Of a stretch of DNA of 64,000 nt, positions 1 through 9,857 are shown in pieces. The stretch comes from Planctomycetota bacterium (GTDB lineage Bacteria; Planctomycetota; Phycisphaerae; Phycisphaerales; UBA1924), in NCBI GenBank assembly GCA_018242625.1, contig JAFEBO010000012.1, positions 248,001-312,000 of the forward strand, read 5' to 3'. The position numbers and the translations under genes are program-made. The notes under the pieces were generated by a model. The model made no database searches, was not told the DNA's origin, and was given only the letters and a program-made list of their open reading frames with translations. Numbering within the stretch: the first letter of the stretch is position 1; each line of letters opens with the position of its first letter.

Positions 1-74
1 CACCCCCCACCTCACCACCATTCACATTCTTTTGAGCGTCACTCTTATCGCGATTTGAGCCTTCTGGAGCCGTT

Positions 75-974
75 ATGCGAATCGGCCTTCTCTATTCCCG
101 TGTCCGCGTTGAAGAACGCCTCCTGATTGAGGAATTGGAGCGCCGGAACGTGGAGCTCGAACTCCTCGATGTCGGGGCCTTTTGCGCCGAGATCCATTAT
201 CCGGATCCGTGGAGGAGGTTTGATGTCGTGCTCGAGCGCTGCATCAGCCAGACTCAGGCCGTTGCCGCCGTCCGAGTTCTCGAATCCTTCGGAATTCCTT
301 GCGTCAATCCGTCCGCGGTCATCGAGGCCTGCGGAGATAAGCTGACCACCTCGCTGTTGCTGGCGCGTCACCGGATTGCGACACCGCGTGTGCGCGTTGC
401 GCTCGACCCGGAAACGGCACTCACAGCCATCGAGGAGATGGGCTATCCGGTTGTTCTCAAGCCCACCGTGGGTTCCTGGGGTCGGCTGCTCGCCCGCGTA
501 AACGATCGCGATGCCGCAGAAGCCGTGGTGGAACACAAGTCCACACTCGGCTCGGTTCAGCATGGTGTTTTCTACATTCAGGAACATGTGGACAAGCCGG
601 GCAGGGATCTGCGTGTGTTTGTTGTCGGGGAGACACCGATCGCCGCGATCGAGCGCCGAAGCCAGCACTGGATCACCAACACAGCGCGGGGCGGGCAGGC
701 GGCCGGTTTCGGCATCACCCCCGAAATTGCCGATCTCTGCGTGCGGACCTCGCGAGCGATAGCCGGCACGTCGGGGGCGCTCCTGGCGATTGACCTGCTG
801 GAGTCGGCGGACGGCCGCGTGCTGGTGAGCGAAGTCAATCACACGATGGAATTCCGCAACTCGATCGCAACCACCGGGGTTGACATCCCCGGGCGCATGA
901 TCGACTTTGTGCTTTCCGTCGCTCGAGCGGGCGCGTCGGAACGGCGGCCTCCGGCTGCGGCAGGTGCCGCATGA
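75..974 (+). CDS. lysX: LysW-dependent ligase LysX (ATP-grasp, RimK-like)
   Basis: ATP-grasp ligase of the RimK/LysX family, 299 residues. In the LysW pathway it joins alpha-aminoadipate to the C-terminal glutamate of the carrier protein LysW, which protects the amino group. The C-terminal region carries NHTMEFRNS followed by TTGVDIPG, which I recall from Thermus-type LysX; this favours the lysine enzyme over its arginine-pathway relative ArgX, but I could not check it by alignment. GGAG about 6 bases before the ATG supports the start. The last four bases overlap lysY, so the two are translationally coupled. lysW is not in the window and is expected just upstream. Confidence 0.85.
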   Translation: MRIGLLYSRVRVEERLLIEELERRNVELELLDVGAFCAEIHYPDPWRRFDVVLERCISQTQAVAAVRVLESFGIPCVNPSAVIEACGDKLTTSLLLARHRIATPRVRVALDPETALTAIEEMGYPVVLKPTVGSWGRLLARVNDRDAAEAVVEHKSTLGSVQHGVFYIQEHVDKPGRDLRVFVVGETPIAAIERRSQHWITNTARGGQAAGFGITPEIADLCVRTSRAIAGTSGALLAIDLLESADGRVLVSEVNHTMEFRNSIATTGVDIPGRMIDFVLSVARAGASERRPPAAAGAA

Positions 975-2017
975 GCTCACGACTGAAAGTCTCCATCGTG
1001 GGCGGATCGGGATACGGCGGCGGAGAAGTACTTCGCCTGCTGCTCGATCACCCCGGGGTTGAGGTTTCTCAGGTGACTTCCCGCCGGCAGAAGGGGAACT
1101 TCATTCACTGCGCACACCCCAATCTGCGCGGCAGAACAGCCATCCAGTTTTCGTCGCCGCATGAGCTCGAGCCTTGCGATGTGCTGTTTCTCTGCATGCC
1201 CCACGGCGAAGCGAGCACACAGATCGACCGGCTCGCATCATTCGCCCATCGGGTTATTGATCTTTCCGCGGACTTCCGGCTGAGAGACGCCGCCGAGTAC
1301 CGGCGGTCGTACGGCGAGCCGCATGCGGCGCCGGCGTGGCTGGACAAATTTGTGTACGGCCTTCCGGAGTTGAGCCGCGCCCGCCTCGCCGGCGCGCGTC
1401 TTGCCAGCGGCGTTGGCTGCAACGCGACCGCGATCAATCTGGCGCTGCTGCCGCTTGCCCGCGCCGGACTGATCAAGTCGGTTGTCGCAGATCTCAAGGT
1501 CGGCTCATCGGAGGCCGGCAATACCTCCTCCGACTCCAGCCATCACCCCGAACGCTCCGGGAGCGTGCGTTCATTTGCCCCGACCGGACACCGGCACCAG
1601 GCCGAAGTGCGGCAGGAACTCATGGCTGAATTTGGTTCCTTCGACCTGCATATGAGCGTGACGTCGGTCGAACTCGTGCGCGGCGTCCTGTGCACCGCAC
1701 ACATCACTCCCTCGCAGCGTCTCGAAGACAAAGCTCTGTGGAAGCTCTTCCGCGAGGCTTACTCCAAGGAACGCTTCGTGCGTCTGGTCAAGGACAGATC
1801 CGGGATTCACCGCTATCCCGAACCCAAGATCCTGGCGGGCACCAATTACTGCGATGTCGGCTTTGAATGCGATCCGGACTCCGATCGGATCGTTGTACTG
1901 GCGGCTATTGACAACTTGATGAAGGGTGCCGCCGGCTCCGCGGTTCAATGCATGAATCTGATGTGCGGATTTGAAGAGTCCCTGGGACTGACCTTCCCCG
2001 GCCTGCATCCCATCTGA
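971..2017 (+). CDS. lysY: LysW-L-2-aminoadipate 6-phosphate reductase (ArgC family)
   Basis: NADPH-dependent reductase of the ArgC/LysY family, 348 residues, which turns the LysW-bound aminoadipyl phosphate into the semialdehyde. An N-terminal Rossmann motif (GGSGYGGGE, about residues 11-19) and the catalytic cysteine C150 in SGVGCNATA are visible. The asparagine after this cysteine resembles LysY rather than classical ArgC, where GCYPT is usual. The [22 protein letters not shown] stretch is the usual substrate loop (positions 1537-1593). The ATG lies inside the end of lysX and the stop is 5 bases before lysZ. Function is inferred from family and neighbours; an arginine role cannot be excluded. 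Confidence 0.85.
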   Translation: MSSRLKVSIVGGSGYGGGEVLRLLLDHPGVEVSQVTSRRQKGNFIHCAHPNLRGRTAIQFSSPHELEPCDVLFLCMPHGEASTQIDRLASFAHRVIDLSADFRLRDAAEYRRSYGEPHAAPAWLDKFVYGLPELSRARLAGARLASGVGCNATAINLALLPLARAGLIKSVVADLKVGSSEAGNTSSDSSHHPERSGSVRSFAPTGHRHQAEVRQELMAEFGSFDLHMSVTSVELVRGVLCTAHITPSQRLEDKALWKLFREAYSKERFVRLVKDRSGIHRYPEPKILAGTNYCDVGFECDPDSDRIVVLAAIDNLMKGAAGSAVQCMNLMCGFEESLGLTFPGLHPI

Positions 2018-2022
2018 ACCCC

Positions 2023-2844
2023 ATGAATCCCCAACCCGACATCACGATCGTCAAGCTCGGAGGAAGCGTTGGAAGGAACCCGGATTCCTTCTGCGCCGAT
2101 GCCGCCAGGCTCATTCATTCCGGCACGCGGATGATCATCGTGCACGGTGGCTCCGAACACACAAACGAACTCTCGACCGCACTCGGGCGCACCCCGCAGT
2201 TCATCACAAGCCCGAGCGGGCATACCAGCCGCAGGACCGACCGAGCGACACTCGAAATCATGCAGATGGCTTGCAGGGGCCTGTTCAACCAGCAGATTGT
2301 CGAGCGCCTGGGGAGGCTCGGCATTCGGGCCGTCGGCCTTTCGGGCATGGACGGATCGATCTGGCGGGGGGAACGAAAGGAAGCGATTCGCGCCGTGGTC
2401 GACGGACGCGTGACCGTGGTGCGTGATGATTTCACCGGGACCGTGACCGAGGTCAACGCAGTCTTTCTACGCCAACTGCTCGATGCCGGTTTGACTCCTG
2501 TCCTCTCGCCACCGGCCGTCAGCTTTGGTGGCGATCCAATAAACGTCGACGCCGATCGTGCCGCGGCCGTCACCGCCGCCGCGCTCGGCGCCCGCGATCT
2601 TCTTCTGCTCAGCAACGTTCCGGGGCTTCTCGCCCGCTTTCCCGATGAATCCTCGCTGATATCGCGACTCTCGCGTTCGCAGCTCCAGACTGCTCAGGCT
2701 GCCGCGCAGGGACGGATGAAGAAGAAAGTGCTCGGGGCGGTTGAGGCTCTGGATGCGGGCGTGCAGCGGGTGATCATCGCCGACGCACGCCCGAATTCGC
2801 CGATAACGCAGGCCCTTCAGGGCGCAGGAACGCTCATCGAATGA
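2023..2844 (+). CDS. lysZ: LysW-aminoadipate kinase (acetylglutamate kinase family)
   Basis: Amino-acid kinase of the ArgB/LysZ family, 273 residues. It phosphorylates the side-chain carboxylate of LysW-bound aminoadipate. The N-terminal KLGGS (residues 11-15) and the later MIIVHGG are the nucleotide and phosphate loops of this fold, and GRMKKKVLGA near the C-terminus is the typical lysine-containing segment. It sits between the reductase and the deacylase genes, starts 5 bases after lysY and overlaps lysK by four bases, so it belongs to the same operon. Family identity is clear; the substrate is inferred from the lysX neighbour. Confidence 0.85.
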   Translation: MNPQPDITIVKLGGSVGRNPDSFCADAARLIHSGTRMIIVHGGSEHTNELSTALGRTPQFITSPSGHTSRRTDRATLEIMQMACRGLFNQQIVERLGRLGIRAVGLSGMDGSIWRGERKEAIRAVVDGRVTVVRDDFTGTVTEVNAVFLRQLLDAGLTPVLSPPAVSFGGDPINVDADRAAAVTAAALGARDLLLLSNVPGLLARFPDESSLISRLSRSQLQTAQAAAQGRMKKKVLGAVEALDAGVQRVIIADARPNSPITQALQGAGTLIE

Positions 2845-3977
2845 ACACTTCAGCTACCCGATCCCTTTCAACCGCCGCGGCGTGCTCCGTCCCCTTGTCG
2901 GATGAGATGGCACTCTCGCTGCTCTACCGGCTGGTTTCGATTCCGAGCCTCAGCGGGAATGAACGGCTCTGTGCGCTCGCACTCGCCGCCGAGATGCGAA
3001 GCCTGGGCCTGATTGCTGAGATCGATGAGAGCGGGAGCGTCGTGGGAACACGGGGAGACCCGTCCACAACCGCCCGGGAGATCATCCTCCTGGGACACAT
3101 CGACACCGTTCCGGGCGAAATCGAAGTCCGACGGCAGGGTGACATTCTCTTTGGCCGCGGCACGGTCGATGCCAAGGGCCCGCTCGCGGCGTTCACAATG
3201 GCCGCAGCCCGCGCCGAACTGCCGCCCGGTGTTCGCGTACGGGTCATCGGCGCGGTCGAAGAAGAGATCGCAACCTCAAAGGGTGCAAGATTCGCGGCCG
3301 AGGCTTATCGCCCGTACGCCTGCATCATCGGGGAGCCCAGCAGCGTGAACGGGATTACGCTGGGCTATAAGGGGCGTCTGCTCGCAACCGCCCGAATCCG
3401 TTCAGATTCCTCGCACTCTGCGGGCCCGGAGCCGACAGCATCCGAAATCGCCTTTCGACTCTGGGCCACCATTACCGGCGCGATCGCGTCGGCAAGACCG
3501 CCGGGCCCTCACGCTTTCGAGAGCATCCAGGCCCGTCTCCGGAGCATTTCTTCATCATCCGACGGCCTGCAGGACATTGCCGCTCTCTCGCTCGGCTTTC
3601 GGCTGCCCCCGGGCTTTCGCCCGAGCGATGCCGAGGAACTCTGCCAGGAAGCCTCTCGCATAGCAGCTCCCTCGACCATATGGGAATTCCGCGGGCACGA
3701 ATCCGCTGTCGTAGCCGATCGGTCCAATTCAGTCTCTCGCGCACTCTCGACGGCGATCAGGCAACAAGGCCTCAAGCCAACGCCAAAGCACAAGACCGGT
3801 ACGTCTGATATGAACGTTGTAGCCCCGGTGTGGAACTGCCCGATCGCGGCCTACGGGCCCGGGAACAGCTCACTCGACCACACGCCCGGCGAGCACATTC
3901 ATATCTCGGAATATCTTGCTTCGATACGAATTCTCGCGCACGCGCTCGAATCGATCGCCCGCGAATTCGCATCCTGA
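2841..3977 (+). CDS. lysK: LysW-lysine hydrolase (M20 peptidase family)
   Basis: Zinc-dependent M20 deacylase, 378 residues, which releases lysine (or ornithine) from LysW in the last step. Metal-site residues H86 and D88 (LLGHIDTVPG) and D110 (GRGTVDAKGPLAA) are present, as is the catalytic glutamate in GAVEEE. There is no signal peptide, in keeping with a cytoplasmic biosynthetic role. Its ATG overlaps the lysZ stop. The stop lies 8 bases from the end of the convergent efflux operon, so little room exists for a terminator. Which amino acid it frees cannot be told from sequence alone. Confidence 0.85.
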   Translation: MNTSATRSLSTAAACSVPLSDEMALSLLYRLVSIPSLSGNERLCALALAAEMRSLGLIAEIDESGSVVGTRGDPSTTAREIILLGHIDTVPGEIEVRRQGDILFGRGTVDAKGPLAAFTMAAARAELPPGVRVRVIGAVEEEIATSKGARFAAEAYRPYACIIGEPSSVNGITLGYKGRLLATARIRSDSSHSAGPEPTASEIAFRLWATITGAIASARPPGPHAFESIQARLRSISSSSDGLQDIAALSLGFRLPPGFRPSDAEELCQEASRIAAPSTIWEFRGHESAVVADRSNSVSRALSTAIRQQGLKPTPKHKTGTSDMNVVAPVWNCPIAAYGPGNSSLDHTPGEHIHISEYLASIRILAHALESIAREFAS

Positions 3978-3985
3978 TCCGCGGC

Positions 3986-5569
3986 CTAATGCGCTCCGGC
4001 GGCCTCGGGTGCGATCGCGCTCGACATGCCGGCCTCTTCAGTCGTGGATGCCACGGCTTCGGGTCGCTGCGCCGGCGGCCCGATGCCCTCGCCACCGTCC
4101 TCAACTCCCCATCCGCCCCCGAGCGCCTTATACAGCGCGACAAGGTTCGTCGAGACGTTTGCTTCGCTCTGCGCCAGCGCATCCTCCGACAGGAAGAGCT
4201 GCCTCTGCGCCACCAGCACATTCAGAAAATCCGTTCGGCCGTTGCTGTAAAGCTGCATCGACAGATCCACAGCCTGCTTGTTCGCTTCGACCGCTTCCGC
4301 GAGCGAGACGCGACGCTTCTGCTCGGCCGTGAAGTTCACGAGCGCGGTCTCTGTATCTCGCAGCGCAACGAGAACCGTCTGCTTGTAGGTTGCAAACGCC
4401 TCGTCCGTCACCCCCCGCTGCAATTCAATGTTTCCGCGGGTCTGTCCGCCATCAAACACGAGCCAGTTCGCGCCCGGCCCGTAGGACCAGTAGTGATTCG
4501 CGATCGTGCCCAGGTCGCCCGCGTTCCCTCCCTGCAGGCCGATGGAGCCGTTTATGTTGAACTGCGGATAGAGGTTGGCAATAGCCGCCCCGATCTGCGC
4601 CGTCGCCGCGTGCAGTGTCGCCTCGGCCCGCCGGATATCCGGACGCCTCTGCAGAAGCTCCGATGGAATACCCACCGGAACCGCGGAGGGCGCCCGCGGG
4701 ATCTGCCTTTGCGGCGTGAGCTCCGCCAGCAGCGTGGCGGGCTCTTCACCCAGCAGCACGCCGATGGCGTAGATCGAGGTGCGGATCTGCCCTTCGAGCA
4801 CCGGCACCTGTGACCGCGTCGACGCCACCTGCGCCTGGGCATTAGCGACGTCGAGCGCCGATACAAACCCCGCATCAAACCTTTCTTTCGTGAGCGCAAG
4901 CGTCTGCTCCTGCGCCTCGAGATTGCTCCGGGCGATCGCGAGCTGGCTCTGTGCGCCCCGAAGGTTGATGTAGTTTGTGCCGATCTCCCCCGCCATTGTC
5001 ACGAGAGCATCGTCGCGCGACTCGAACGACGCGTCCAGATTTGCGTTGGCGGCCTCGATCTGCCGACGGATGCCTCCAAAGACATCGAGCTCCCAGGAAG
5101 CATCGAAGCCGACCTGGTAGAAATTCGTGATGCGCCCGTTCCCGCCGGTACCCAGGCCGCCCAGCGGGCTCCGCGCCTGCTGATAGCTCGCCCCAAGGCT
5201 CACGGACGGGAAGAGCCCTCCGGTCGCGATCATGACCTGAGCCCTCGCCTGACGGATGCGTGCGATCGCGACGGCGACATCCAGGTTTTCCTGCTGGGCT
5301 CGCCCGATCAGCTCTGTCAGCTTTTCATCGTTGAACTCGCGCCACCAGCGCGAAATCTCGAGCGGCTCCTGGTTCGGCTTGCTCGCCAGGCCGTCCCCGG
5401 AGACCTGCTTGTCCAACCCCGCGAACTGCCCCGCCACTTTCGTCTCCGGGCGTTTGTAATCCGGTCCGACCATGCAGCCGGCGAGCGAGATCACGATCAG
5501 ACCGCACGCCGCACAATCCGTGGCACGCTTGCCGCCGGACCTCCCGATGCTCTGGAAAACACTCGCCAA
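3986..5569 (-). CDS. Outer-membrane efflux lipoprotein (NodT/TolC family)
   Basis: Outer-membrane channel of the NodT branch, 527 residues, the exit duct of the tripartite pump encoded just upstream. A lipobox SLAGC with the cysteine at residue 32 follows a hydrophobic stretch and is followed by the family hallmark VGPDYKRPE. Two long alanine/glutamine-rich helical repeats (roughly 90-290 and 300-490) contain the repeated motif of this family, including LLQRRPDIRRAEA. The C-terminus is proline-, alanine- and glycine-rich. It is the last gene of a four-gene operon read leftward, 9 bases after the permease gene. Confidence 0.9.
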   Translation of the reverse strand: MASVFQSIGRSGGKRATDCAACGLIVISLAGCMVGPDYKRPETKVAGQFAGLDKQVSGDGLASKPNQEPLEISRWWREFNDEKLTELIGRAQQENLDVAVAIARIRQARAQVMIATGGLFPSVSLGASYQQARSPLGGLGTGGNGRITNFYQVGFDASWELDVFGGIRRQIEAANANLDASFESRDDALVTMAGEIGTNYINLRGAQSQLAIARSNLEAQEQTLALTKERFDAGFVSALDVANAQAQVASTRSQVPVLEGQIRTSIYAIGVLLGEEPATLLAELTPQRQIPRAPSAVPVGIPSELLQRRPDIRRAEATLHAATAQIGAAIANLYPQFNINGSIGLQGGNAGDLGTIANHYWSYGPGANWLVFDGGQTRGNIELQRGVTDEAFATYKQTVLVALRDTETALVNFTAEQKRRVSLAEAVEANKQAVDLSMQLYSNGRTDFLNVLVAQRQLFLSEDALAQSEANVSTNLVALYKALGGGWGVEDGGEGIGPPAQRPEAVASTTEEAGMSSAIAPEAAGAH

Positions 5570-5578
5570 GCGGAATTC

Positions 5579-6946
5579 CTATTCGTAACGCAGCGCCTCG
5601 ATCGGATCGAGCCGCGAAGCCTTCCAAGCGGGATAAAACCCGAAAACGATACCGACAAACGCTGAGACGACAATCGAGGCCACGATCGCCTCGATCGAAC
5701 TTTCCACCGGCCATTTCAAGAACTTCTGCACCATCAGGGCGGCCCCCCGGCCGAGCGCCAGACCCAGCAAGCCCCCCACCAGGCAAAGCAGCGTCGCCTC
5801 CGCCAGGAACTGCCGCAGGATGTCCCGCGACCTGGCGCCGACCGCCATCCGCAGGCCGATCTCCCGCGTCCGCTCGGTGACCGACACCAGCATGATGTTC
5901 ATGATCCCGACTCCCCCCACCACGAGCGAGATGAGCGCCACCGCCAGCAGCAGGTTGGTCATCATGTTCGTGGTGCTGGCGAGCGCGTTCGCGCTTTCGG
6001 TCATATCCCGGATGCTGAAATCGTCCGGCTCGCCCGGGCGCAGACGGTGCCTCTCTCTGAGCAGGGATGTCACTTCCCGGATTGCCGGCTGAATCTGCGA
6101 CCCGGACCGCGCCGACATGATCACCTGGTCCACGTTCGCAAAACGCACCGGCATCGGAGCGTCGGCCGCCTGCGTCGAAGACTGCGCCGGGAAAACGCTC
6201 GGAGCTCCCGGATAGGTCGAGTCCGCCGAATTGCCGGTGCTCGTCGAGGTTGTGGATGTCGACGTCGAGGTGGATGATCCGGAATTCCCGGAGACGCGGT
6301 ACTTGATGGTCGTCCAGGGAGCCAGCAGGATGTCGTCCTGGTCCATGCCGAACGCGTTGGCACCTTTGGGAGTCAGAACGCCGACCACCGTGAACGCCAC
6401 GTTCTTCACCCGTATTTCCTTGCCGACCGGATTCTCTCCTCCAAAGAGCTCGCGAACGAGCGTCTGGCCGACCACGCACACGCGCGAAGCGTTCCGAACG
6501 TCCGCGTCCGTGAAGATGTCGCCGTCGGCCATCTGCGTCCAGTCGCGCACGGTCAGGTACGCCGGAGTGGATCCGTAGACGAACGTGGGAACCCAGTTCT
6601 TGTCCTGATAGATGAGCTGCGGACGGGCCCGCACGAGCGGCGCCGCCGATCCAACGGCCGGACACTCCCGGAGTATGGCGTCGCAATCCTCGGCCGTCAG
6701 CGTGAGTGAGCTGCCTCCGCCGAAACTCACGCCGCCCGTCGCCGCTGTGCCGGGGAAAATCAGGAGGTTGTTCGCCCCCATGCTCGCGATTGTCTTGGCA
6801 ATGGATCCCGAGGAACCCTTTCCGATCTCCATCATCGCGATCACTGCGGCAATCCCGATCACGATTCCCAGCACGGTCAGGGCCGAACGTGTCACGTTCC
6901 GGCGCAGCGCCCTCACGGCCGTGATAATCGTCTTGCTCACCGTCAT
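5579..6946 (-). CDS. MacB-type ABC transporter permease
   Basis: Permease of the MacB/FtsX superfamily, 455 residues. One transmembrane helix near residues 20-45 is followed by a large periplasmic domain (MacB_PCD) and three C-terminal helices in the FtsX domain. VGGVGIMNIMLVSVTERTRE before the second helix and VSAFVGIVFGFYPAWKASRLDP at the end (positions 5613-5678) are typical. Unlike E. coli MacB the ATPase is a separate protein. A serine/threonine run (about residues 225-240) makes a low-complexity insert in the periplasmic domain. The ATG overlaps the ATPase stop by four bases. The substrate is unknown. Confidence 0.9.
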   Translation of the reverse strand: MTVSKTIITAVRALRRNVTRSALTVLGIVIGIAAVIAMMEIGKGSSGSIAKTIASMGANNLLIFPGTAATGGVSFGGGSSLTLTAEDCDAILRECPAVGSAAPLVRARPQLIYQDKNWVPTFVYGSTPAYLTVRDWTQMADGDIFTDADVRNASRVCVVGQTLVRELFGGENPVGKEIRVKNVAFTVVGVLTPKGANAFGMDQDDILLAPWTTIKYRVSGNSGSSTSTSTSTTSTSTGNSADSTYPGAPSVFPAQSSTQAADAPMPVRFANVDQVIMSARSGSQIQPAIREVTSLLRERHRLRPGEPDDFSIRDMTESANALASTTNMMTNLLLAVALISLVVGGVGIMNIMLVSVTERTREIGLRMAVGARSRDILRQFLAEATLLCLVGGLLGLALGRGAALMVQKFLKWPVESSIEAIVASIVVSAFVGIVFGFYPAWKASRLDPIEALRYE

Positions 6947-7686
6947 GCGACCCGCCTGGGAATGTCCCCTTCGCCCGTCGGGGCGGGCCCTTCACGCGTC
7001 GTGTCCGACTCGATCATGCCGTCGCGCAGGCGGATGTTCCGACGCGCGTGACCCGCGACGTTGGGATCGTGCGTGACCAGGATGATCGTGATGCCTTCCT
7101 GCCGGTTCAGCCGGTCGAACATCTCCAGGATCTCGGCGGTCGTTCGCGAATCCAGGTTGCCCGTCGGTTCGTCCGCGAAAAGCACCGGCGGCCGATTGAT
7201 CAACGCGCGGGCAATCGCCACACGCTGCTGCTGCCCGCCCGAAAGCTGGCTCGGCCTGTGGTCCATCCGCTCGCCCAGGCCCACCATCTTCAGCAGTTCC
7301 GCCGCCCGCTGCTTCGCTTCTCGCTCGCTCAGCCCGACATTCGTGTACGAGAGCGGCATGATCACCTGCTCAAGCGCGGTAGTCCGTGGCAACAGATTGA
7401 AATTCTGAAAGACAAAGCCGATTTTCTTGTTGCGGATCAAAGCCCGGGCGTCGGAAGAGAGCTTCGAAACCTCAACCCCGTCCAGCCAGTATTCGCCCGA
7501 AGTCGGACGATCCAGACAGCCCAGGAGGTTCATGAGCGTGGTCTTGCCCGAACCCGAAGAACCCGTCAGCGCCACGTACGCTCCGCGCTCGATCTCGAGC
7601 GAAATCCCCCGAAGCACATGGACGCTGATTTCGCCCACGTTGAATGTGCGACGGATATCCCTGAGTTTGACAAGCGCTTCGCTCAT
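6943..7686 (-). CDS. MacB-type ABC transporter ATP-binding protein
   Basis: ABC ATPase, 247 residues, of the LolD/MacB group that powers the neighbouring FtsX-type permease. Walker A is TGSSGSGKTT (about residues 41-50), the Q-loop is VFQNFNLLP, the signature is LSGGQQQR, Walker B is VLFADEPTGNLD and the switch histidine lies in VTHD. All catalytic elements are intact. The tail after about residue 222 is acidic and proline-rich and probably dispensable. The gene sits between the adaptor and permease genes and overlaps the permease start. Confidence 0.93.
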   Translation of the reverse strand: MSEALVKLRDIRRTFNVGEISVHVLRGISLEIERGAYVALTGSSGSGKTTLMNLLGCLDRPTSGEYWLDGVEVSKLSSDARALIRNKKIGFVFQNFNLLPRTTALEQVIMPLSYTNVGLSEREAKQRAAELLKMVGLGERMDHRPSQLSGGQQQRVAIARALINRPPVLFADEPTGNLDSRTTAEILEMFDRLNRQEGITIILVTHDPNVAGHARRNIRLRDGMIESDTTREGPAPTGEGDIPRRVA

Positions 7687-7700
7687 GTTCAGCCGCCGAC

Positions 7701-9209
7701 CTACCTGCCCCTCCCGCCGCCACCACCGGGACGCCCACCGAATGGATTCGCGGGCGCAAAGGGATTGGTTGTGCCGCTCGAAGCAGAGCCGGCAACAACT
7801 TCGCCCACCACGACCTGATCTCCCTCCTTCAACTCCTCGCCCTCGATGGCCGTCATAAGCCCGTCGGAGATGCCCACCTGAACCTCAACCGGACGCACAC
7901 CCCCCTCCTCGAGTATCCACACCGTCCCTTTGCGTTCAGCCGCACGCTCGCTTCTTGTCGCATTCTCGACTTGCACAGACTGCTCGCGGCCTCCCGCCGC
8001 CCCTCCCCGGCGTTGCCCATTGCGCGCCCGTCCTTGTTCGCCGGCTTGCGTGCCACCCGATCCGGCGGGTGTCTGCCCCGGCCCGCCGGCCGGAGCCCCG
8101 GCATTCGCCGTTCCGCCCGGGGGTGCGCCAGGGGTGGAAGAGCTGCCGGCGGCAGCGCCGGCGTTCGTCACCGGCAGCGTCGCCGCCGAGGGCGCCCATC
8201 GAAGCGCCGCATTCGGAACCGCCAGGGTGTTTTTCACCTCATCCACGACAAACCGAACATTCGCCGTGAGATAGGGCAGGAGCTTCTTGTCCGGATTGTC
8301 GGTGACGATTTCCGCCGTATAGGTCACGACGTTCTGGGTCATCGTCGCGTTCAGACGGACCTTACGAACCTCGCCCCTGAACGTCGCTCCCGGGAACGCG
8401 TCCACGGTGAAAGTGACCGGATGGCCGGGAATGACGTGGCCGATATCCGCCTCATTCACCTGCACAAGAACCTTCATTTTCGTCAGGTCCTTGGCGAGAA
8501 GGAACAGGCTCGGCGCGTTGAGGCTTGCAACCACGGTCTGCCCGATCTCCACACGCCGATCGATTACCACGCCGCTCACGGGTGAAACAATCGTGCAATA
8601 CGCAAGATTGCGACGGGCTCGAAGCAGCGAGGCCTCCGCGATCGCTACCGCGGCCTTTGCCTGCGCAATCGAGGCTTCCGAAAGGGCTATGTTCGCCGTT
8701 CCCTGCTCATACGCCGACTTGGCCGCGTCGTAATCTGCCTGTGAAATGGCCTTGCTCTGGCCCAGCTTCTGCGCTCGTCCCCAGTCGCGTTCGGCCTGGT
8801 CGAGTTTCGCCTGCGATTGAGCCCGGTTTGCCTCCGCAACCAGGACCTGTGCCCGGGCCTGCGCCAGCTGCGCTTCCGCGGTCGAAACATCGGCCTTAAA
8901 AAGAGCGTCATCGATGTTGGCAAGCACCATGCCCGCATCGACCTCGGACCTGTAGTCGACCGGCTTGCCGTCCTTGCCGTTCCCGAAGCTCGCGATGAGG
9001 CCGTTCACCTGGGCGCCGATATCCACGACATCCTCGGGAACGATCGTGCCCGTCGCGCTGATGCTCGAAACGATGTCCGTACGGCGAACCGCAGCCGTCC
9101 GAAAAACAGAAGCGTCCGCCTTCGTGCGCCCGCGATAAACCTGCCAGGCGTACGCCCCACCCGCACCGAAGACCCCCAGCACCAGCAACCAGACAATCAG
9201 CTTCCTCAT
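7701..9209 (-). CDS. Efflux periplasmic adaptor (MacA/HlyD family)
   Basis: Membrane-fusion protein that links the MacB-type permease to the outer-membrane channel. The start at 9209 is preferred over an upstream ATG at 9263 because it begins with a clean signal anchor, MRKLIVWLLVLGVFGAGGAY. Then come the first lipoyl half (ISATGTIVPEDVVDIGAQVNG), an alanine/glutamine-rich coiled-coil hairpin (about 90-175) and the second half with the beta-barrel. From about residue 350 there is a long glycine/alanine/proline insert and the protein ends in a glycine/arginine run, both unusual for MacA. It is the first gene of the operon, so the promoter should lie in 9210-9857. Confidence 0.88.
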   Translation of the reverse strand: MRKLIVWLLVLGVFGAGGAYAWQVYRGRTKADASVFRTAAVRRTDIVSSISATGTIVPEDVVDIGAQVNGLIASFGNGKDGKPVDYRSEVDAGMVLANIDDALFKADVSTAEAQLAQARAQVLVAEANRAQSQAKLDQAERDWGRAQKLGQSKAISQADYDAAKSAYEQGTANIALSEASIAQAKAAVAIAEASLLRARRNLAYCTIVSPVSGVVIDRRVEIGQTVVASLNAPSLFLLAKDLTKMKVLVQVNEADIGHVIPGHPVTFTVDAFPGATFRGEVRKVRLNATMTQNVVTYTAEIVTDNPDKKLLPYLTANVRFVVDEVKNTLAVPNAALRWAPSAATLPVTNAGAAAGSSSTPGAPPGGTANAGAPAGGPGQTPAGSGGTQAGEQGRARNGQRRGGAAGGREQSVQVENATRSERAAERKGTVWILEEGGVRPVEVQVGISDGLMTAIEGEELKEGDQVVVGEVVAGSASSGTTNPFAPANPFGGRPGGGGGRGR

Positions 9210-9857
9210 CGAGCACTCCGGCTTCCCACGGCTCTTCCTCAACAGAACTGTTGGAGGGCACACTGTCTTGCGTTGTTCGCCAGCTCAGGGTGCGGCAAGC
9301 TGGCTCCGGCATTCACCCGATTTGCGAGGGTGAGAGCTCCGCGTTTGATCCTATGGGCCCGTGGGGCAGATTTTGAGGGGCTGCAGGCCTGCGGACTCCT
9401 GAATGGGGGCATCACCGGCAGGGCTGGTGAGAACGCGTTCACCAATCCATTTTCGAAGCTCGCGCTCCCCGCGGTTCTTCTCCGGACAACCCGCACGCCG
9501 GGACACGTCCCACCGCCCCCCGCGCATTCTCGGGCGTGACTCCGTCGGCGCATCCGGCACAGGCGGATCAGCTCGGGCGAATTGGATGCATGATCGGCTG
9601 ACCCGCGGCCGCCGCGTTTCCGATGTTGCACTTGACCGACGGTCCTCCGCATGGTGCGCGAGTCCCGGAGGTGCTCGGCCGCATGAGAGTGCGAGCCGGG
9701 AGGGGAAGGAACTGGTTCCTCGCTTTTGGGTCCGCCTTGGGGCGGGCGTGTGGACTCCGGGAACGGAGTGACAAGTGTCGGGGTTGAGCGAGGATGAGCA
9801 CTTTCAGGGAATCGGGCAGGTCGTGAGGCCGGGGCCCACAGGCTTAAGGAGTCAGGC
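9210..9857. other. Divergent intergenic region, no supported gene
   Basis: About 650 bases between the efflux operon (leftward) and the first pseudopilin gene (rightward). Several short open frames cross it, but none shows a recognisable domain or a good ribosome site, and in GC-rich DNA open frames of this size arise by chance. It must carry the promoters of both operons. AAGGAGT at about 9845-9851, just before the pseudopilin ATG, is a good ribosome site. Confidence 0.5.

Noticed and set aside
5325..6995. A 556-codon minus-strand frame across the permease and the start of the outer-membrane protein
   Set aside because: Out of frame with both recognised proteins on the same strand and made of low-complexity charged sequence.
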